A stretch of 44,216 bases of DNA from NCBI GenBank assembly GCA_017614795.1, contig JAGABD010000109.1, forward strand, positions 1 to 44,216, written 5' to 3'. Positions within the stretch are counted from its first letter, which is position 1; the number at the start of each line of letters is the position of its first letter. The notes below the pieces were generated by a model. The model saw nothing but the letters and a program-made list of their open reading frames with translations. It was not told the DNA's origin and made no database searches. Positions 24,763 through 31,715 of this stretch are shown one piece after another. Source of the DNA: Bacteroidales bacterium (GTDB lineage: Bacteria > Bacteroidota > Bacteroidia > Bacteroidales > UBA932). Both the position numbers and the translations under genes were made by a program.

Positions 24763-26093
24763 ACGGATTCTTCTTTATTGCAAGTCTCTTGCCAAAGGTA
24801 GACCTTGTCGCCGCGGTGAAGGCGCGGCTGAGGTTGGCTTTCGCCATTCCCTGGCGCCTTGACGTCTTTGCCGGCTTGTTCGGCAATCTCCTTCCCCGGC
24901 GCCTCTACTTTTACCGAGCAGCGCTCCCCTTTCTTCGCAGTCGCGACGGGCTCGAAGTTCACGCGGATATCCCTCGCCTCGAACTCCACCGCCCCGGTCG
25001 TGGCGCCTATTGCTATGAGGCTGTCGCCGAGCGAAACGGGCATATTCTCCAGCAGGATTTCCGCCACGCCGATGCGGTCGAACCAGTTGGTCACCTTTCC
25101 GGCGTACACCTTCTTCCGGGTGGCCTGGGAACCGTAGACCGAACTCCATTCTCCAAGCCGCGCGCCCTGGTAGTAGCCGTCCCAGAAGCCGCGGTTGAAC
25201 ACGGTTGCAAGCTTCTGTTTGAGCTCCGACGCCAGCTCCTGCGTGAACTTTCCGTCCGCCACGGCATCGGCCGCCCTGCGGTAGCACTCCGCGCACACGC
25301 GCACGTACTCGGCGCTGCGCGCGCGACCTTCTATCTTGAATACGCGCACCCCCGCCGCGACCATCTTGTCCATAAACTCGACGGTGCAGAGGTCCTTGGG
25401 CGACATTATGTACTTGTTGTCGATTTCCAGCGAGTTGCCGGTTTCCAGGTCGGTGACTTCGTAGCCGCGGCGGCACACCTGGTAGCACTCTCCCCTGTTG
25501 GCAGAGGCGCCGTAGGAGTGCAGGCTCAGGTAGCATTTGCCCGAAACCGCCATGCAGAGCGCCCCGTGCACGAACATCTCTATGCGAACCTGTTTGCCGG
25601 AAGGGCCTTTTATGTTTTGCGCTTCGATGGCATCGGCTATCTCCCTCACCTGGTGCATATTGAGTTCGCGCGCCAGCACCACCACGTCGGCGAACTGCGC
25701 GTAGAACTTGAGCGCCTCGACGTTGGCAACGTTCAGCTGGGTGGAGATGTGCACCTCCAGCCCTATGCTGCGGCAGTAAGCTATCGCCGCCATATCCGAG
25801 GAAATTATCGCGTCCACCCCGGCGGCCTTTGCGGCGTCGAGGGCCTCTCGCATCGCGGGCATGTCTTCGGGGTAAAGGACTATGTTCAGGGTGAGGTAGG
25901 ATTTGACTCCGGCTTCGCGGCAGATGCGGGTGACCTCCTTCAGGTCTTCCGGAGCGAAGTTGTTGGCGGAGTGCGAGCGCATGTTCAGGCCGCCCACGCC
26001 GAAATAGACGCTGTTCGCGCCGCCCTGGATTGCCGCCCTCAGCGACTCGAAATTCCCCGCCGGGGCCATTATTTCCAACTCATTCCTATACAC
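24759..26093 (-). CDS. Peptidase U32-family protein (RlhA/TrhP-like hydroxylation factor)
   Basis: A U32-family protein of about 444 residues. It opens with ELEIMAPAGNFESLRAAIQGGANSVYFG, the first strand of the TIM-like barrel, and has the cysteine-rich signature FVHGALCMAVSGKCYLS ... GECYQVCR that in RlhA and TrhP/YegQ is tied to an iron-sulfur site used for prephenate-dependent hydroxylation of 23S rRNA or tRNA. The frame is open up to 26156, but the barrel start fits GTG 26093; ATG 26069 would cut the first strand. A TATTTTTG box ends 4 bases before that GTG. Which RNA it modifies cannot be told. It heads the operon with S41, rdgB and recO. Confidence 0.85.
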   Translation of the reverse strand: MYRNELEIMAPAGNFESLRAAIQGGANSVYFGVGGLNMRSHSANNFAPEDLKEVTRICREAGVKSYLTLNIVLYPEDMPAMREALDAAKAAGVDAIISSDMAAIAYCRSIGLEVHISTQLNVANVEALKFYAQFADVVVLARELNMHQVREIADAIEAQNIKGPSGKQVRIEMFVHGALCMAVSGKCYLSLHSYGASANRGECYQVCRRGYEVTDLETGNSLEIDNKYIMSPKDLCTVEFMDKMVAAGVRVFKIEGRARSAEYVRVCAECYRRAADAVADGKFTQELASELKQKLATVFNRGFWDGYYQGARLGEWSSVYGSQATRKKVYAGKVTNWFDRIGVAEILLENMPVSLGDSLIAIGATTGAVEFEARDIRVNFEPVATAKKGERCSVKVEAPGKEIAEQAGKDVKAPGNGESQPQPRLHRGDKVYLWQETCNKEESV

Positions 26094-26097
26094 ATTA

Positions 26098-26105
26098 CAA
26101 AAATA
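26098..26105 (-). promoter_or_regulatory. Candidate -7 box of the U32-S41-rdgB-recO operon
   Basis: TATTTTTG on the minus strand, matching TAnnTTTG. It ends 4 bases before the favoured GTG start, so either the message is leaderless or translation begins at ATG 26069. The mirrored box of 26119-26138 lies 13 bases upstream. Confidence 0.5.
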
Positions 26106-26118
26106 ACGATTTTTTGTG

Positions 26119-26244
26119 AAAGGATACCTGGCGGCTAATTCTCTTATTATCAACAAAATAAGCTATTCCTTCTATGCTGTTTTCGGGGTAGAAGGAATTG
26201 TTTAAATAATTATGTGTCAGCGTTTTAGCCGCCAGGTCACCTTT
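26119..26244. repeat. Mirrored 20-bp boxes between two divergent promoters
   Basis: AAAGGNNACCTGGCGGCTAA occurs at 26119-26138 and as its reverse complement at 26225-26244; the inner 13 bases are identical and only two positions differ over 20. Each copy lies 13-14 bases upstream of a -7 box, in the same orientation to it. Inside, ATTCCTTCTA (26165-26174) and TAGAAGGAAT (26189-26198) form a second perfect inverted repeat. It may be a pair of sites for one regulator, or a small inverted-repeat element. Confidence 0.75.
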
Positions 26245-26258
26245 TGGCAAAAATAATT

Positions 26259-26266
26259 TACCTTTG
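26259..26266 (+). promoter_or_regulatory. Candidate -7 box of the polyprenyl synthase/rsgA operon
   Basis: TACCTTTG matches TAnnTTTG exactly and ends 5 bases before ATG 26272, which implies a leaderless or nearly leaderless message. The mirrored 20-bp box ends 14 bases upstream. Confidence 0.55.
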
Positions 26267-26271
26267 CAAAT

Positions 26272-27252
26272 ATGTTCAACGAGCAAGTGATAGATGCCGA
26301 AATCAAGCGGATGTTCGACGGGATAGCCTTTGCGAAGGAGCCTGCCGGGCTGTACGATCCGCTGCGTTATATGATTGAGATAGGCGGCAAGCGGATCCGG
26401 CCGAGGCTGTGCCTGACGGCGTATGCGCTGCTGTCGGGAGCGAAGGATTTTGCCCCCGCCGTTCTGGAGCCCGCCTGCGGCCTGGAGGTCTTCCATACCT
26501 TCACCCTGCTGCACGACGACATTATGGACCGCAGCCCCCTTCGCCGCGGCCAGGAAACCGTCTGGAAAAAATGGAACGAGGACACCGCGATTCTTTCCGG
26601 CGACGTGATGCTCATCGATGCCTACAAGCGCATCGCCAAGGCCCCGGCGGACAAACTCGACGCTGTGCTGAAGCTCTTCTCCGACACGGCCGCCGAGGTG
26701 TGCGAAGGCCAGCAGTACGATATGGAGTTCGAGTCGCTTCCCGAGGTGCGGATGCCGCAGTACGAGCAGATGATAAAGCTCAAGACCGCCGTGCTTCTCG
26801 CGTGTTCCGCCAAGATGGGAGCGCTCATTGCGGGGGCTTCCGAGGCGCAGTGCAAGGCCCTCTACAAATACGGCCTGCTGCTGGGAATGGCCTTCCAGGT
26901 GGCGGACGATTATCTCGACGCATACGGCGACGAGAAGGTGTTCGGCAAGCCCATCGGCGGCGATATCCTCAACTGCAAGAAGAGCTGGCTGACGGTGCGC
27001 ACCTGCGAGAAGGCGAAGGACAAGAAGGCTTTCCTGGAGATGTTTTCGGCAGATGCAGACACGCCCGAGGCGAAAGCCGCGAAGATTGCGGCGGTGAAGG
27101 CGGTGTACGAAGAATATGGCGTGGGAGAAGACGCCCGTGCCGAGGTAAGGCGCTATTCCGACCTCGCAATCGAGGCGGTGGCCGGGATGGAGCCCTGGCA
27201 GAAGGAAGCGCTGGCACGTTTTGCGGACAGTCTGGTTGCAAGGGCCAAATGA
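26272..27252 (+). CDS. ispA: Polyprenyl (farnesyl/geranylgeranyl-type) diphosphate synthase
   Basis: A 326-residue class I trans-prenyltransferase that joins isopentenyl diphosphate units into isoprenoid chains for quinones and cell-wall carriers. Visible motifs: GGKRIRPRL for IPP binding, the first Asp-rich motif LLHDDIMDRSPLRRG (DDxxD), the middle GQQYDM.EF segment, and the second Asp-rich motif FQVADDYLDAYGD. The residues before the first Asp motif (EVFHTFTLLHDD) suggest a medium chain length, but product length cannot be fixed by eye, so the symbol is tentative. Its TGA overlaps the rsgA start (ATGATG). Confidence 0.88.
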   Translation: MFNEQVIDAEIKRMFDGIAFAKEPAGLYDPLRYMIEIGGKRIRPRLCLTAYALLSGAKDFAPAVLEPACGLEVFHTFTLLHDDIMDRSPLRRGQETVWKKWNEDTAILSGDVMLIDAYKRIAKAPADKLDAVLKLFSDTAAEVCEGQQYDMEFESLPEVRMPQYEQMIKLKTAVLLACSAKMGALIAGASEAQCKALYKYGLLLGMAFQVADDYLDAYGDEKVFGKPIGGDILNCKKSWLTVRTCEKAKDKKAFLEMFSADADTPEAKAAKIAAVKAVYEEYGVGEDARAEVRRYSDLAIEAVAGMEPWQKEALARFADSLVARAK

Positions 27253-28190
27253 TGGGAGAAGCGGTCGTCATAAAGAATGCGGGCAGCCATTACCTCCTGA
27301 GCGAGCTGCCGAAGTGGGAGCCTTTCCCGGCGGTCCTGCGCGGCAAGGTGCGGCTCAAGGGCAGCACGGCCACCAACCCCGTGGCTGTGGGCGACCGGGT
27401 ACTTTATGAGATGCCCGATCAGGTCGGGCATGACGAAAAAGCGACGATTACCGCCATCCTCCCCCGCCGCAACTATTTCATCCGCAAATCCACAAATCTC
27501 AGCCGTGAGGCGCACATAATAGCGGCTAACCTCGACCAGGCGGTGATAGCGGTCAGCCTCTTTTTTCCCGAAATCAAGCTTCCTTTCCTCGACAGAATGC
27601 TGGTGACCTGCGAAGTCTACGGCGTGCCCGCGACAATCGCCCTCAACAAGGTGGACCTCTATAGAGAGGACGCGGGCGACTATGTGGCTGATTTCAAGCG
27701 CATTTACGAAGGTGCCGGGTATCGCGTCATCGAGACTTCCTGCGTAACGGGCGAGGGCATAGACGAGCTTCGCGAGGCCTGCGAAGGCAAGCTTTCTCTC
27801 TTCTCGGGAGAATCCGGCGTGGGAAAATCTTCCCTCATAAAGGCGCTGGACCCTTCGCTGGATCCCAAGATCGGCAAGATATCGGCCGCGCATCTGCAGG
27901 GCAAACACACTACCTCTTTATATGAGATGTACCCTCTGAGCAGCGGCGGGTTCATCATCGACAGCCCGGGTCTTCGCGGGTTTGGACTTGTGGACCTCAA
28001 GCCGGAGGAGGTGGCGCTTTATTTCCCGGAGATGCTGAAGGCTTCGGCGGGTTGCCGATTCACGCCCTGCACCCACACTCACGAGCCCGGATGCGCCGTC
28101 AAGGAGGCGGTGGACGAAGGCATCATCAGCGCGGAACGCTACAATTCCTACCTCGGAATGCTCGAGGAGGACGGCAAGTTCCGCAAATAA
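27249..28190 (+). CDS. rsgA: Ribosome small-subunit GTPase RsgA
   Basis: A 313-residue circularly permuted GTPase that checks maturation of the 30S subunit. Order: N-terminal OB domain (LRGKVRLKG, VAVGDRVLYE), then permuted G motifs: G4 LNKVDL, G5 SCVTG, G1 SGESGVGKSSLI, switch with GKHTT, G3 DSPGLRGF; then the zinc site C-x-FTPCTHTHEPGC. ATG 27249 or 27252 both fit; both overlap the upstream stop. The very long open frame upstream of 27249 is a shadow. Within the OB domain a palindromic repeat (27411-27431) adds MPDQVGHDE in frame, between strands where relatives are shorter. Confidence 0.93.
   Translation: MMGEAVVIKNAGSHYLLSELPKWEPFPAVLRGKVRLKGSTATNPVAVGDRVLYEMPDQVGHDEKATITAILPRRNYFIRKSTNLSREAHIIAANLDQAVIAVSLFFPEIKLPFLDRMLVTCEVYGVPATIALNKVDLYREDAGDYVADFKRIYEGAGYRVIETSCVTGEGIDELREACEGKLSLFSGESGVGKSSLIKALDPSLDPKIGKISAAHLQGKHTTSLYEMYPLSSGGFIIDSPGLRGFGLVDLKPEEVALYFPEMLKASAGCRFTPCTHTHEPGCAVKEAVDEGIISAERYNSYLGMLEEDGKFRK
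27411..27431. repeat. REP-like palindrome inside rsgA
   Basis: ATGCCCGA (27411-27418), TCAGG, TCGGGCAT (27424-27431): a perfect 8-bp stem with 5-base loop. It encodes MPDQVGHDE in rsgA, and MPDLIGHL on the other strand, peptides I recognise as recurrent products of dispersed palindromic repeats in many bacterial genomes. It is inserted in frame in the OB domain. Confidence 0.7.
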
Positions 28191-28191
28191 T

Positions 28192-28614
28192 CTAGATGAG
28201 TTTCCAACCCTTGAGGGCTTTGCGCAGGGCCAGATGGTCGGGGCAGAGAGCCTCGAGCAGCGCGTGGAATTCCGGCCCGTGGTTCATATGGCGAAGGTGG
28301 CAGAGTTCGTGGATTATCACGTAGTCGCGAAGTTCGTCCGGCAGGCGCATCAGATTCAGGTTCAGGTTGATATTGCCCTTTGTGCTGCAGCTTCCCCAGT
28401 TGCTCACGTTGTGCTTGATGGCCACACGGCCCGTGAACGGGATGCCCGCCCGGGCGGCAAGTTCGCGCACGCGGCCGGGCAGATAGGCCTTGGCGGCTGC
28501 GCGCAAGGCCTCCGTCTCGGGGGTTTCAACGAGTTTGCGCCGCGGACGAAGCCGTCTGCGGCGCACGATGTGCATTCTTCCGAACAATATGTCGGCTAAA
28601 GTGATTCCGGCCAA
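28192..28614 (-). CDS. YgjP-like M48-type metalloprotease, short form
   Basis: A protein of up to 140 residues with the zinc motif HELCHLRHMNHGPEFH (HExxH plus a third His) and the preceding NWGSCSTKGNINLNLNLMRLP, typical of the YgjP/DUF45 family. The longest frame starts at TTG 28614, 5 bases after nfnB stops; an ATG at 28575 gives 127 residues. Either is shorter than the usual 220-240 residues, so the N-terminal beta domain is reduced to a stretch of Arg-rich sequence (HIVRRRRLRPRR). The biological role of the family is not settled. It converges on rsgA, with one base between the stops. Confidence 0.78.
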   Translation of the reverse strand: MAGITLADILFGRMHIVRRRRLRPRRKLVETPETEALRAAAKAYLPGRVRELAARAGIPFTGRVAIKHNVSNWGSCSTKGNINLNLNLMRLPDELRDYVIIHELCHLRHMNHGPEFHALLEALCPDHLALRKALKGWKLI

Positions 28615-28619
28615 GATGC

Positions 28620-29999
28620 TCAGGCTTTCGCTTTGAGGTACTCGTCGATTGCGACGGCGGCTTTACGTCCTGCGCCCATCGCGAGAATCACGGTCGCGGC
28701 GCCGGTGACGGCATCGCCTCCGGCGAAGATGCCGGGGCGCGTAGTCGCGCCAGCCTCGTCGGCGACGAGGCCACCGCGCCGTGTCGTCTCCAGACCGGCA
28801 GTCGTCTTCGCGATCAGCGGGTTGGGAGCCGTTCCGAGAGCCATGATGACCGTATCGGCGGGAATTTCGAATTCGCTTCCGGGGATGACCACGGGGCTGC
28901 GGCGTCCGCTTTCATCGGGCTCGCCGAGTTCCATGCGCACGCACTTGATGGCACGCACCCAGCCACGCTCGTCGCCGAGAATCTCGACGGGGTTGGTGAG
29001 CATCTGGAAGTCGATGCCTTCCTCCTTCGCGTGGTGGACTTCCTCCTTTCGGGCGGGAAGTTCGACCTCGGTGCGGCGGTAGACTATAGTGGTTTCGGCG
29101 CCCAGGCGCAGAGCCGTACGGGCGGCGTCCATAGCGACGTTGCCTCCACCCACGACACAGACGCGATGGCCTGCGTGGATAGGAGTGAGGTAATCCTCGC
29201 GGAATGCCTTCATAAGGTTGTTGCGGGTGAGGAACTCGTTGGCGGAGAAGACTCCGTTGAAGTTCTCGCCCGGGATGCCCATAAACTTGGGAAGACCCGC
29301 TCCGGTGCCCACGAACACGGCCTCGAAGCCTTCGCGGTCCATCAACTGGTCAATGGTGACGGTGCGTCCGATGATGACGTCGCACTCAATCTTCACGCCA
29401 AGCGCGCGAACAGCGTCGATTTCCTTCTTCAGGACCTTGTCCTTGGGGAGACGGAACTCGGGAATGCCGTATTCCAGCACGCCGCCCGCCTTATGCAGAG
29501 CCTCGAAGATGGTCACGTCGTAACCCGCCTTGGCAAGGTCGGAAGCGCAGGCGAGACCTGCGGGACCGGCGCCGATGATGGCGACCTTCTTGGCGCCCTT
29601 GGACGCCGCGGCCTTTGCGTGTTCGCTGGTATTGTCCGCCACGAACCTCTCCAGTTTGCCGATGGCGACGGGCTCGAACTTGATGCCGAGCACGCACTGG
29701 CCTTCGCACTGGGTTTCCTGGGGGCAGACGCGTCCGCAGACTGCGGGCAGCGAAGAGTCTTTCGCGATTATGGCGGCGGCTCCGGCGATGTCACCGGCGG
29801 CCACACGCTCGATAAAGTCGGGAATCTGGATGTTTACGGGGCAGCCCTCTACGCAGCGGGGCTTGGGGCAATGCAGGCAGCGGGATGCCTCGAGCATCGC
29901 CTCTTCGAGATTGTAACCATGGCACACTTCGTCGAAGTTGTGCGCGCGGACCTTGGGGTCCTGCTCCCTCACGGGAACCCTGGGAATTCTATTTGCCAT
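28620..29999 (-). CDS. nfnB: NfnB-type NADPH-binding subunit (glutamate synthase small-chain family)
   Basis: A 459-residue iron-sulfur flavoprotein. The start MANRIPRVPVREQDP at 29999 overlaps nfnA by 11 bases; the longer ORF to 30113 lies inside nfnA. Order: N-terminal ferredoxin-like helical domain with two cysteine groups (CLHCPKPRCVEGCPV and CGRVCPQETQCEGQC) for [4Fe-4S] clusters, a FAD-binding GAGPAGLACASDLAKAGYDVTIFE, and an NADPH-binding VVGGGNVAMDAARTALRLGAE. This matches the GltD/SudA/NfnB family. Next to an NfnA partner it most likely forms the NADH-dependent ferredoxin:NADP+ transhydrogenase, which bifurcates electrons from NADPH. Sulfide dehydrogenase is the main alternative name. 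Confidence 0.87.
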   Translation of the reverse strand: MANRIPRVPVREQDPKVRAHNFDEVCHGYNLEEAMLEASRCLHCPKPRCVEGCPVNIQIPDFIERVAAGDIAGAAAIIAKDSSLPAVCGRVCPQETQCEGQCVLGIKFEPVAIGKLERFVADNTSEHAKAAASKGAKKVAIIGAGPAGLACASDLAKAGYDVTIFEALHKAGGVLEYGIPEFRLPKDKVLKKEIDAVRALGVKIECDVIIGRTVTIDQLMDREGFEAVFVGTGAGLPKFMGIPGENFNGVFSANEFLTRNNLMKAFREDYLTPIHAGHRVCVVGGGNVAMDAARTALRLGAETTIVYRRTEVELPARKEEVHHAKEEGIDFQMLTNPVEILGDERGWVRAIKCVRMELGEPDESGRRSPVVIPGSEFEIPADTVIMALGTAPNPLIAKTTAGLETTRRGGLVADEAGATTRPGIFAGGDAVTGAATVILAMGAGRKAAVAIDEYLKAKA

Positions 30000-30825
30000 T
30001 TGCCTTTGCCTCCTCTTCTTTATATTGACCGTTGCGGCGCATCGCCTCGTCGAAATCCACGAGGGCGCCGTCGAATTCAGGACCGTCCACGCAAGCGAAC
30101 TTGGTCTGGCCACCCACGCTCAGGCGGCAGGCTCCGCACATTCCGGTACCGTCCACCATAAGGGTGTTCATGCTCACCATGATGGGAATGCCCAGCTTGA
30201 TGCAGGTGAGGGTGGAGAATTTCATCATTATCATCGGGCCGATGGCCACGGCATTGGTATACTTCTCGCCGGCCGCGGCAAGAGCCTCGAGCTGTGCGGT
30301 ACCCACTCCCTTGAAGCCATAGGAACCGTCGTCGGTGCAGATGTAAAGATGGTCGCAAACGCTCTTGAACTCTTCTTCATAAATGATGAGGTCCTTGGTG
30401 CGGGCGCCCACGATGACATCCACCGCCACTCCGTGTTCGTGCAGCCACTTGACCTGCGGGTAGACAGGCGCGGTGCCGAGACCTCCGCCGATGAAGACGT
30501 AACGCTTGCCGGCGAGCTCTTCGGCGCTCATCGACACGAAGTCGGAAGCGTTGCCGAGAGGGCCAACCACGTCCGCGAAGGAATCGCCTTCCGCGAAGTC
30601 GTCCACCATATGGCGGGTAGACTTGCCGATGGGCTGGATGACTATTGTAACGGTGCCGGCCTTGCGGTCAAAATCACTGATAGTGAGCGGAATACGCTCC
30701 CCCTGTTCGTCGGTCCTCACTATGAGGAACTGCCCGGGGAGGGCCGATGCCGCGATGCGCGGCGCTTCAACCACCATCTTGCAGATAGTAGGGTTGAGCA
30801 TCTGCTTGGTCAGAATCCTGAACAT
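29989..30825 (-). CDS. nfnA: NfnA-type ferredoxin-NADP+ reductase subunit
   Basis: A 278-residue FAD/[2Fe-2S] protein of the dihydroorotate dehydrogenase electron-transfer subunit family. The start MFRILTKQML at 30825 is an ATG 23 bases after a TATTTTTG box; the GTG at 30849 overlaps that box. Order: FAD domain (PGQFLIVRTDEQGERIPLTISDFD), NAD-binding domain (VFIGGGLGTAPVYPQVKWL), and a C-terminal cysteine cluster GTGMCGACRLSVGGQTKFACVDGPEFDG for [2Fe-2S]. With NfnB it forms the NfnAB complex that links NADH, NADPH and ferredoxin pools, typical of anaerobes. Confidence 0.88.
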   Translation of the reverse strand: MFRILTKQMLNPTICKMVVEAPRIAASALPGQFLIVRTDEQGERIPLTISDFDRKAGTVTIVIQPIGKSTRHMVDDFAEGDSFADVVGPLGNASDFVSMSAEELAGKRYVFIGGGLGTAPVYPQVKWLHEHGVAVDVIVGARTKDLIIYEEEFKSVCDHLYICTDDGSYGFKGVGTAQLEALAAAGEKYTNAVAIGPMIMMKFSTLTCIKLGIPIMVSMNTLMVDGTGMCGACRLSVGGQTKFACVDGPEFDGALVDFDEAMRRNGQYKEEEAKANGK

Positions 30826-30848
30826 TGGTTTGTGTTTGAAATCGGGCA

Positions 30849-30856
30849 CAAAAATA
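30849..30856 (-). promoter_or_regulatory. Candidate -7 box of the nfnAB operon
   Basis: TATTTTTG on the minus strand, 23 bases before ATG 30825. Directly upstream, AAAAAC (30859-30864) and GTTTTT (30870-30875) form an AT-rich hairpin that could end the toxin-antitoxin transcript, since on the minus strand it is followed by a T-rich run. Confidence 0.5.
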
Positions 30857-30901
30857 CAAAAAACTTTCAGTTTTTATACCATCGCGCCCTATCCCCACAC
30901 A

Positions 30902-31321
30902 TCAACTCGCAGAAATCTTCTGAAGAAATTCCTCGGGAGTATAAACCTGCAGGTAGGTGAAGCCCCGGAAATGCTTGGGATCCCTTGTTATGATCACATC
31001 GCAGTCGCCGAATTCCGCTGACGAAATCTGCAAGGCATCTTCCAGGTCCGGAGATTTGCTCCGTACCGCCTGGTAGACGCTCATATCGTTAAGTGGCAGG
31101 ATATTGAAACTGTCGAAGATTTCGGTTATCAGCCTGTCGCTTTCCTTTGCACCGTATTTCTTTTTTAGAACATAATTTGCATTGGCGACAGACAGCACAC
31201 AAATGTATTCCGGAAAGTGGTTTTTGTGCGCATAATTGACGATACGACGGGCAAGAGGCTCGAAGATTCTTTCCTGGCTGTACAGATCCAAGACGATGTT
31301 CGTGTCGTAAAAGATTCTCAT
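30902..31321 (-). CDS. PIN-domain toxin (VapC-like ribonuclease)
   Basis: A 139-residue PIN-domain protein. The acidic residues of the PIN site are visible: DTNIVLDL at the start, the central DLEDALQ with two acids, and TRDPKHF near the end. PIN toxins of this kind cut RNA in a magnesium-dependent manner, often tRNA or rRNA. It is encoded 5 bases after a ribbon-helix-helix protein, the usual antitoxin-toxin order. The length and the YVLKKKYG helix fit the PIN_3 type found in Bacteroidales. The RNA target is unknown. Confidence 0.83.
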   Translation of the reverse strand: MRIFYDTNIVLDLYSQERIFEPLARRIVNYAHKNHFPEYICVLSVANANYVLKKKYGAKESDRLITEIFDSFNILPLNDMSVYQAVRSKSPDLEDALQISSAEFGDCDVIITRDPKHFRGFTYLQVYTPEEFLQKISAS

Positions 31322-31326
31322 ACTGC

Positions 31327-31626
31327 TTATTCGTCTACGAGTCCATACTTATGCGCCAGATAGTCCAGTCTCGGATCATCTTCAAGTTCCTCCGGCTTGA
31401 ATTTTAACGGTTCTCCGCTATGCCGTCCCAATGCCATCACGCTTGGCAGAATAGGCTCATTGAGGTCCATCTTGGGAAATACCAGTTCAGCCGGGGCATC
31501 CTTCAGAAGCAGTCTTTCGACATAGGCGTTAAGGCTCATATCGCGTCCCTTGGCCTTCCTTTTAAGCCGTTCCAGCAGGTCCTCGGGCAGTCTGAAAGCG
31601 GTTTGTACTTTTCTTGGGGTATTCAT
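31327..31626 (-). CDS. Ribbon-helix-helix antitoxin of the PIN toxin
   Basis: A 99-residue protein; the start MNTPRKVQTAFRLPEDL at 31626 is chosen over the longer frame because it directly precedes the DNA-binding strand. VQTAFRLPEDLLERLKRKAKGRDMSLNAYVERLLL (residues about 6-40) is a ribbon-helix-helix domain; the acidic C-terminal tail (EELEDDPRLDYLAHKYG) probably wraps the toxin. The palindrome at 31659-31685 upstream of its -7 box is the expected operator for autorepression. Confidence 0.82.
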   Translation of the reverse strand: MNTPRKVQTAFRLPEDLLERLKRKAKGRDMSLNAYVERLLLKDAPAELVFPKMDLNEPILPSVMALGRHSGEPLKFKPEELEDDPRLDYLAHKYGLVDE

Positions 31627-31644
31627 ATTCCTGTCCTTTTTCCG

Positions 31645-31652
31645 CAAATATA
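31645..31652 (-). promoter_or_regulatory. Candidate -7 box of the RHH/PIN operon
   Basis: TATATTTG on the minus strand, 18 bases before ATG 31626. The palindromic operator begins 6 bases upstream. Confidence 0.55.
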
Positions 31653-31658
31653 ATACAA

Positions 31659-31685
31659 GTATAACAATTTTGTAAACTGTTATAC
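31659..31685. promoter_or_regulatory. Palindromic operator of the toxin-antitoxin operon
   Basis: GTATAACA (31659-31666) and TGTTATAC (31678-31685) form a perfect 8-bp inverted repeat with an 11-base centre (19 bases between half-site starts, about two helix turns). It covers the spacer upstream of the -7 box, where a bound RHH antitoxin would block polymerase. Confidence 0.6.
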
Positions 31686-31715
31686 AAAAAAATATTTGGA
31701 GGGTAAGGCAGAAAC

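Noticed and set aside
26409..27248. N-terminal extension of the rsgA frame by about 280 residues
   Set aside because: Lies wholly inside the prenyl synthase gene; RsgA proteins start at the OB domain, which begins right after ATG 27249.
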